DNA of 36,794 nt. Source: Leucogyrophana mollusca. Its lineage: Eukaryota; Basidiomycota; Agaricomycetes; Boletales. Each line of letters begins with the position of its first letter. Position 1 is the first letter of the stretch. The notes beneath the pieces were generated by a model that had not been told where the DNA came from, did not search any database, and was given only the letters and a program-made list of their open reading frames with translations. The DNA lies in NCBI GenBank assembly GCA_021014945.1, contig MU266590.1:1-36794 (forward strand), read 5' to 3'. The position numbers were made by a program, and so were the translations under genes. Shown piece by piece: positions 30,548 to 36,794 of this stretch.

Positions 30548-32133
30548 CTAGTATATCAATGATGACATGTCTGCACGCATGCGGTTGTAGTCCAGGAGAC
30601 CCTCGATGGGACCAAGGGCGGCGACGGCAATCTAGGCATAAATCTTGAGCGACGAACAGATGGTGGTTAAGAAATTTCTTACATCCTTGTCCCACAGATA
30701 CTTCTGTGCAACCCGCTTGATCTCCTCGGGAGTGACTGCGTCAACAGCGTTTTCGATCTGCTTGGGGGTCAGGCGGCGACCAGTGGTAACAAGTTGCCTC
30801 CCGATGTCCTCCGCAATAGCCGTTGTCCCGTCAAGCCCAAGCAACAGACCGGCCTTGAGCTGGCTCTTTGCCCGCTCAACTTCTACGTCCGTTGGTGCCA
30901 TCGACATCCGGGACCATTCCTTCATTGTGAAGTGGGCCATATCGTCGAGGTTCATGACGTTCTCCGAGACGAGGTAGATGCCCCAGAGGCCGGTATCGGA
31001 GTACGAAGTAGAGAAGGACATGAAGCTGTTTGCGAGGTTGTTCGAGGAGATGACGTGGGAGAGACGTGAAGAGAGAAGCGGCGAGGCACCGAGAGAGCGA
31101 TCCCAGTTGCCGAAAATGGATTGCATCACGAGCATGGGGAAATAGTCGGGTGAACTCCAACCTACGCCTTCGACGGCGATGGCAACGTGTGCACAAGGAA
31201 CATCGTCGTCGCGGAGACGGACCTCTGAACCCACGAAGGAAGAGCGGGGGTGCGCGAGGCGGCCGAGGGGAATGGGGTTGGGCGAAACAGGGAGGGATGA
31301 GAAGTGTTTCTCAGCAAGCTTGACGAGCTCTTGATGGTCAACACCACCAGCACCAACGAGGACCATGCGGTCGGCAGTGTAGTTAGTTTTGATGTATGAG
31401 TCAAGATCGTCGCGCTTGATGGAAAGAATGTTCTCCTTAGGCCCGAGAATAGTCCTCCCGAGAGGCTGGCCTAATGACGCTATCAGTTACAGGTGCGGAG
31501 GTAAAGCGAGCACGGGACAGCGCACCCTGGAAAGCGACAGCATGCAAGTGGTCGAAAACGACCTCTTCTAGTTGTTTGTCCACTTCCTGTTGTTCGCGCA
31601 AAATAACATCCCGTTCCCTTTCTACGGCAGCGGACTCCAGCTTCGAATTTTGCAGAATGTCGCTGACAATGCCAACAGCGGTAGACACATCCTTGCGGAA
31701 GCTCTTGGCGTAGTAAACAGTTTGCTCGCGGGAGGTATACGCGTTCAGGTGAGCACCAAGATTCTCAACTTCGAGCTCGAGCGCGTGCTGGTTCCTGCTC
31801 TTCGTTCCCTTGAAGGCCATGTGCTCCAGGAAGTGAGCAGTGCCATTCGTTTTGTCTGTCTCCGCTCTCGAGCCCGCGTCTATCCACACCCCGACAGTCG
31901 CTGTCTGAGCATGTGGGTGAGATTCCGTCGCGACGGTGAGGCCATTTGAGAGTGTAGTCGTCTCAGTGATGGGTGACGGGATGTTTACAGCGGTTGCGAA
32001 AGACCGCAAAGACCGCTAAAAAGCGGTCAGCTTCTCTAGCTTTTGTGTACCAGGCAGAATAAAAGCTTACAGGATTGCGCGCTGCGCTCCTTAGGGCACG
32101 CCCAAGCGACGCCGACAGCGTTCGAGAGACCAT
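30548..32133 (-). CDS. MAS1: Mitochondrial processing peptidase, beta subunit
   Basis: Four exons: 32071-32133, 31526-32015, 30683-31470, 30548-30631. They sum to 1425 nt, giving 474 residues. The first exon encodes [20 protein letters not shown], an Arg/Ser/Ala-rich mitochondrial presequence with no acidic residue. The inverted zinc site HFLEH is at residues 82-86, and the downstream Glu-rich block [20 protein letters not shown] carries the third zinc ligand region. This marks the catalytic beta subunit rather than the alpha subunit or core proteins. The GxxDxxY-like [17 protein letters not shown] and the C-terminal [16 protein letters not shown] also match. With the alpha subunit it removes presequences in the matrix. 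Start chosen at the ATG that opens the presequence; an earlier in-frame ATG at 32244 would bury it. Confidence 0.95.
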
Positions 32134-32810
32134 TCGGAAGAAGACAAAGTGTGTAGCGCCAATTTCTGAAGCTTCAAAATATTGCACTCGGAAGTTCTCG
32201 GTCACCCGCGGAGTTCCCCGAATTTCAGTCTCCGTCATCCACACGTGGTCTCCCTTCCCTCAGCACCTGTAGTGCAGAGTTGCTCGAAGATTTGCACCCA
32301 TTCAATAATAGTCCACTCAATAACAATATCTATCTGAACGCGTGGTATCCATCCTTTCAAGTACATTCTCGGTATGGTTTAAGCATATACTAGCGAGGCC
32401 GACCGGTAACTAAATGACTGCAGAGTGCTTCGTGGTATACACTAACAGAAAAACGAACACCAGCACGATGCCGAATGCTTGTTTCTTTTGCAGGACTTTT
32501 CAGCTGGCGATGCTGAGGCTGTGATGACATTAAGCTGCCGGATTGTCAGCTACCTAAAATATGTGCACTGTCACCATGTCAGGGGATGATACACCCTGGT
32601 CGTCTCAACTTTATCAGCGTTTAGTGTAAATCGGCAGCTGACGGGGACTTACACGATATGTACCTCCTTTCAGCAGAGCTAGTAGTGCACAGCTGGCCTG
32701 TTGCCTTCGGTCGTTCTATTCCGAAGTCATTGTTCTCCGGGCATTGGTCCACTCCGCGTTCACCCGCGTTTATAAGGCCTACAAACCGGAGCATACGAAG
32801 GCGAAGCACA
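32134..32810. promoter_or_regulatory. Divergent promoter region, beta-MPP / CoA-transferase
   Basis: The flanking genes are read away from each other. On the transferase side a TATAAG box lies at 32771-32776, about 35 bp before the ATG at 32811. No coding sequence is recognised in between. Confidence 0.45.
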
Positions 32811-34631
32811 ATGACCGCCACCGATTCGCAAGATCGTGCCAGAGCACTTTGGCTCGAGAATGGCCTTCCCCCTGAAATGTTATCCCACCTGAATCTTAGC
32901 AAGAACCCCAATAGTGCCATCGATTCATCCTTCAAGATTGCCAGCGCTGCTCAGGTGAGTGGGAATTTCATTAGGTCACTGATCTAATATGTTGTCGACG
33001 TCCGCTAGACGTCGATTGGCCTATCGGGCCTAGCAGCTGCATACTTTCATTCCCTTCGGACAGGGGTTACACAAGACGTGACCGTGGACGCCCGCCATGC
33101 CATCCTGGACATTAGTGTGTCTCGATTGTCATCACCTTCCCGCACATTGATTCAGAAAGCGTCAATAGGTAGCGAATTCTGGTATACTGTCGACGGCGAG
33201 CTCCCGAAACCGGACTCTATCTGGGATCCGTTGGCTGGGATCTATAAGACAAAAGACGATAGCTATGTCCGGCTCCACACCAACTTCCCTCAGTGAGCTA
33301 TGCCAGTAGAGTACCGTTTCGCCTATCTGACAAACCCTCGCTCCTAGCCACCGAGATGGTCTCCTAAAGATTCTCCGCTGTGATGCAACCAGAGAAGCAG
33401 TCCAGAAGGAACTGTTGAAATGGAATGCAGAGGAATTTGAAACGCAGGCCGCGTTGGCTAGGATGTGCGCCTCAGCATTCAGATCTTTTGAGGAGTGGGA
33501 CAAGCATCCGCAGGCCATCGCATTATTGAATACCCCCCCTGTATCCCTTGTGAAGATTGGCGATGCCCCTCGACGGGTGGTCGCTGGTGAAGTGAATTCT
33601 CCTCTCGAGAACATTCGAGTCTTGGATCTCTGTCGTGTGTTGTCTGGACCAATTTGTGGACGCACCCTCGCAGGTAGGTGGCCGCAACATTCAGCATGCA
33701 TGATCTTCATTCATGAGTTCCACTAGCCCACGGTGCAGATGTTTTGCTCGTCACCTCACCTCAGCTACCCGCGTTGCCCTTGTTGGACGTCGACACCTCC
33801 AGGGGCAAGCGAACTACGCAGCTAGACTTGACACTTTCCTCCGATCGCGACACGCTTGCCACCTTGGTGAAAGACGCGGACGTCTTCCTGCAGGCATATC
33901 GACCCGGCGGCCTTCGTGAGAAAGGTTTCGGACCTCAAGACCTCGCCAAGGTGCGCCCAGGAATCGTCTGTGCCAACTTGACGGCGTATGGCTGGGAGGG
34001 ACCTTGGAAAGATCGACGAGGTGTGAGTCGAGTTCGATGTTCACCAGATAGCCGGACTAACTATCTTGTGAACCCAGTTCGACTCACTGGTGCAAACTGC
34101 AACAGGGTTCAACTGGGCAGAGGCAGAGGCACATGCAGCATTCTCTGGCAAGTTGTTCGAAGGAAGGCCCGTGCCCAGGCCCTTCCCCCTACAGGCACTT
34201 GATCACGTAGGAGGATACCTCCTGGCATTCGGAATCAACGCAGCGTTAGCCAAGACGATTACCGTCTGTACATCCCTGCATTTGAAAGTTATACCGCGCT
34301 AACAATTCTCCCGTCACAGGAAGGGGGCTCTTGGGAAGTGCGGGTCTCGTTGGCAGCGGTTGGCCAGTGGCTTCGTTCGATGGGACAGCTTAGTCCCCAA
34401 GCAGCTTTCGGAGACGGAAAGCCACTCCCACCACGCACTATACCGCAGCATCCAGAGGTGGCAGCATTGGTTGTGACATCCCGAGAAGCTTTGGGAGATA
34501 AACGTGACGCATCTGAGGCCCTGAGGGCGATGACAGGCATAAGTCAATCGGCCATCCTCTCGAAGACTCCTGTGAGGGAGGTCGACGCACCCATGGGCCT
34601 TGACCGCAATGACCCGGTGTGGTTGCAGTGA
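32811..34631 (+). CDS. Family III CoA-transferase (CaiB/BaiF type)
   Basis: Six exons: 32811-32954, 33009-33292, 33348-33673, 33727-34022, 34078-34263, 34320-34631. They sum to 1548 nt, giving 515 residues. Start chosen at MTATDSQDRARALWLENG, which follows a TATA box; an earlier in-frame ATG at 32658 lies upstream of that box. Family marks are LENIRVLDLCRVLSGPICGRTLAAHGADVLLV, the DTSRGKRTTQLDL segment, DADVFLQAYRPGGLREKGFGPQDL, ANLTAYGWEGPW and LQALDHVGGYLLAFGINAAL, where the Asp is in the position of the catalytic residue that forms the anhydride with CoA. Members move CoA between carboxylic acids or racemise branched acyl-CoAs (formyl-CoA transferase, carnitine-CoA transferase, alpha-methylacyl-CoA racemase). 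The substrate here cannot be told from sequence. There is no clear targeting peptide or C-terminal SKL. Confidence 0.88.
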
Positions 34632-35016
34632 AGACTAGAGGTGTACTGGGGTTCGTTGGTTGTACAGGTAACAGGAAAACGACGTATAGATTTAGTATGC
34701 GATGGCCGTGGACGTTATACCTGGTCAGCTTAAATATCGCTCTCCCGTGGTATAGGTGAGGACCGTTCTGAGAACAATGGATTCGATCCAGTAAGCTAGT
34801 GGGGGCGTGCTTGTTGCCTCCACAATGTCCGCACTTGCAAGTCAGTCATAGGGAGCGGGTCTATGTTCCTGCAGGTCACCTCAACTTAGGCGTCCAGACT
34901 GGCCAGTGTTCATATGATCACCGAGCAGCGGCTGTTCAGCTCTCAAGAGTGGTCCGATTAAGGCGTCAGCGTCCTGTAGTATGATTCCCGCGTAGCATCT
35001 ACCGCTGTACACGTAT
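34632..35016. other. Convergent 3' intergenic region
   Basis: Between the stop codons of the CoA-transferase (+) and NDUFS4 (-). No coding sequence, RNA or repeat is recognised. Confidence 0.5.
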
Positions 35017-35771
35017 CTATTTCGTACGCATTATCCGCAGGGTGTTGGGCTTGTATACGAAATTTTCCGAGTAGTTCTTGGGAGGAATCTTCTTGGTGGG
35101 CGGAGGTTGCCTGTATAGACGACAGTGAGTGTTTTACACCTGAAATGATTGTAGACACATACACATAGTAATCCCAGCCTGGTTTAGAAGGCGGGGTCAT
35201 AAAGTCGTCCAATACTCAAGCTGACAAAGACGTACCTTGTTTCTCCGCAAAATGAATAGCATCCTCCTTACTCTTGAAAGAGATCCGCGTGCCCTGCATG
35301 TAATCGGCTCTGGTAGACGATCAATGGAGCATACAAGACGGGATCGGGGGTAAGTTACTCACGAACTCGCGTAACCCATCAGAGGGTTCTCCCACCGGCC
35401 GGCGCCTTGCAGGATTTCCCAGTCAATACGCCAGCGTTCCATCTTGCCAGGACCACTCTGCATGGTGTTGCGTGCAGGCTGGTATATCCGCACTGCGCGG
35501 TGACGCAGCTCCGCTTCAAACAGTTGTATGAATTAGTATCCTGACTCTGGTCAGAAACGAAACACTCACCTGGCGCACCGCTAATGACGTCTGCAGTAAG
35601 AACATCCATGTGGAGGGGCTCGACGATCTGGGTGCTCTCCTTTTCAGCCGGGTCTCTGGTTTGGACGGGCTGTGCAGATGAATCTACTGCGAAACTACGA
35701 GAGTGAATGGCTGGTGACGCCAAAGCACGACTTGGGAGTGCTTGGCGGCAGGCCCGGAGAAGAGACATTTT
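35017..35771 (-). CDS. NDUFS4: Mitochondrial complex I 18-kDa-type accessory subunit (NDUFS4 family)
   Basis: Five exons: 35570-35771, 35363-35513, 35236-35309, 35163-35178, 35017-35110. They sum to 537 nt, giving 178 residues. The N-terminus MSLLRACRQALPSRALASPA is a typical mitochondrial presequence. The body has the conserved ETC complex I subunit region: [44 protein letters not shown] and AIHFAEKQGWDYYV. The end, PPPTKKIPPKNYSENFVYKP, is also characteristic. The protein sits at the junction of the N- and Q-modules of NADH:ubiquinone oxidoreductase and stabilises the assembled complex. Exon 4 is only 16 nt and carries the GWDYYV core, so automated annotation may lose it. Confidence 0.93.
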
Positions 35772-36358
35772 CTTGGATAACGAGAAAGTTAGCTGCCACT
35801 CTGGGGATAAGACGAGTACCAGCACTCACCAAAACGATGTTGTGTCAAGGCAAGCCACTTTCAAACTCCGGTTCATCCCGTTGGTGGCGGTGCAGAGCTG
35901 GTTCTGGTTTATCTCTGGTTCATCCATGAGGAGTCCTTTAAGCTTGTCACACCTGACTGGTTCTCTCGCACGATCTCGCCTGAGGTGCTCTATAAGTATC
36001 GTGGGGTCTCCTCCTACCAATAACTCAATAACTCGAGCATCGCCTGTTCAGCCGCCATGATCATGGCTACTGGACCCAGTGAAGATATGTCCTTATGTCC
36101 TGTACGTTTGTCGAATGCCATCGTGCGAGTCTTTGATGGCGATAAGGCGCGCTTGTGCGCAAATCTAGTGAGACTTTGAGCACATGGATAATGCGCAGAG
36201 ATATCCTATTTACGACATCAGTCCAGTGACTCGGCCAATCGGCCCCCCAGTGCACAAGGCTCATGGACGACGGAACTCAGAACCGAAATAGCGCTATAAT
36301 GCCACTATCCACATAGCAGGTTATCGAGCGCTCTCACAAAGCTAGTTCCACGACCAAC
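35772..36358. other. Divergent promoter region, NDUFS4 / flavin monooxygenase
   Basis: Both flanking genes start outward from here. Overlapping open frames at 35672-36060 (+) and 36067-36264 (-) show no family motif and are taken as chance. No clear TATA box is seen. Confidence 0.45.
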
Positions 36359-36794
36359 ATGTCCCAACCAAAAATCGTGATCATTGGAGCTGGGTGGGTT
36401 GACCTCCTTGTTCAGTAGTCGCGGTCTCACATTCGTCGCCTTGTAGGGTAGGCGGACTCTCGTTTGCTATCGCCTTGAAGCGCAAGCTCGGCTTTGTGAA
36501 CTTTACGGTGAGGAAACATTGGGCCACGTCATAATCATGATGATGTTCATGTTGTGTTATAGATCTATGAAAAGGCCTCCGAGGTTGGCGGTTGCTGGAG
36601 GGTTAGTGCATTATTCTCGTACTTGCTCCCCACTAATATATCTTCATCAGGCAAATACTTATCCGGTGCGCATACCAGGGGTTGCTGGTTCCTATGGGCC
36701 TGGCTAACCTCGCTCAGGGATGTTCCTCAGACGTTCAAATCCACTGGTATAGTCTCTCGTCGGATTTGAATCCCTATTGGACCAAATCCCACGG
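36359..36794 (+). CDS. Flavin-containing monooxygenase, Baeyer-Villiger-like (5' part, cut by window end)
   Basis: Partial. Exons 36359-36393, 36447-36507, 36563-36601, 36651-36665 (15 nt) and 36718 onwards. The joined start reads MSQPKIVIIGAGVGGLSFAI with the GxGxxG FAD-binding loop, followed by FTIYEKASEVGG with the acidic Glu that binds the ribose of FAD. Then come CWRANTYPG and CSSDVQIHWYSLSSDLNPYW. These match the fungal branch of FAD/NADPH monooxygenases with the TYPGxxxDxPxHxYS pattern (cyclohexanone- and steroid-monooxygenase-like). The usual Thr before Trp is Cys here. The NADP site and the rest lie outside the window, so the substrate is open. Confidence 0.8.

Overview
The window is nuclear DNA from a filamentous basidiomycete, most likely an Agaricomycete. 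Genes are dense, lie on both strands and are cut by many short GT-AG introns of about 45-70 nt, with several exons under 25 nt. A DUF6533 membrane-protein gene, typical of mushroom-forming fungi, is present. There are no bacterial operon signals, and I recognise no RNA gene or transposon. Gene models were spliced by eye; for nine of them (M64 peptidase, CaaX protein, syntaxin, both pectinesterases, peptide precursor, Aurora, beta-MPP, CoA-transferase, NDUFS4) the exon lengths sum to an exact multiple of three.

Layout, left to right: secreted M64-family metallopeptidase (+, 392-2787); Ser/Pro-rich protein ending in a CaaX box (-, 3217-5509); mitochondrial ribosomal protein uL5m (+, 5993-6880); SepH/Cdc7-type septation kinase (-, 7100-12004); short-chain dehydrogenase with a degraded active site (-, 12493-13565); an unassigned stretch with a possible gene remnant (13566-15028); DUF6533 membrane protein built from microexons (-, 15029-17168); Pep12-like syntaxin (-, 17988-19037); pectin methylesterase 1 (+, 19428-21087); a Kex2-type repeated peptide precursor (+, 21923-22854); pectin methylesterase 2 (+, 23456-25063); 3.6 kb with no recognisable gene (25064-28658); Aurora kinase (+, 28659-30023); mitochondrial processing peptidase beta (-, 30548-32133); family III CoA-transferase (+, 32811-34631); complex I subunit NDUFS4 (-, 35017-35771); and the 5' part of a flavin monooxygenase (+, from 36359).

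Most genes are housekeeping: cell cycle (SepH, Aurora), mitochondria (uL5m, beta-MPP, NDUFS4) and endosomal traffic (Pep12). The accessory core is 19.4-25.1 kb. Two paralogous secreted pectin methylesterases with the same ten-exon structure flank a 256-residue secreted precursor. That precursor carries three Pro/Trp/Cys peptides bounded by dibasic sites plus two tandem spacer repeats, themselves separated by Lys-Arg. Copies 2 and 3 of the peptide are identical in protein yet differ at 11 of 22 codons, all synonymously, which points to selection on the mature peptide. I regard this as the best candidate for an undescribed system in the window.
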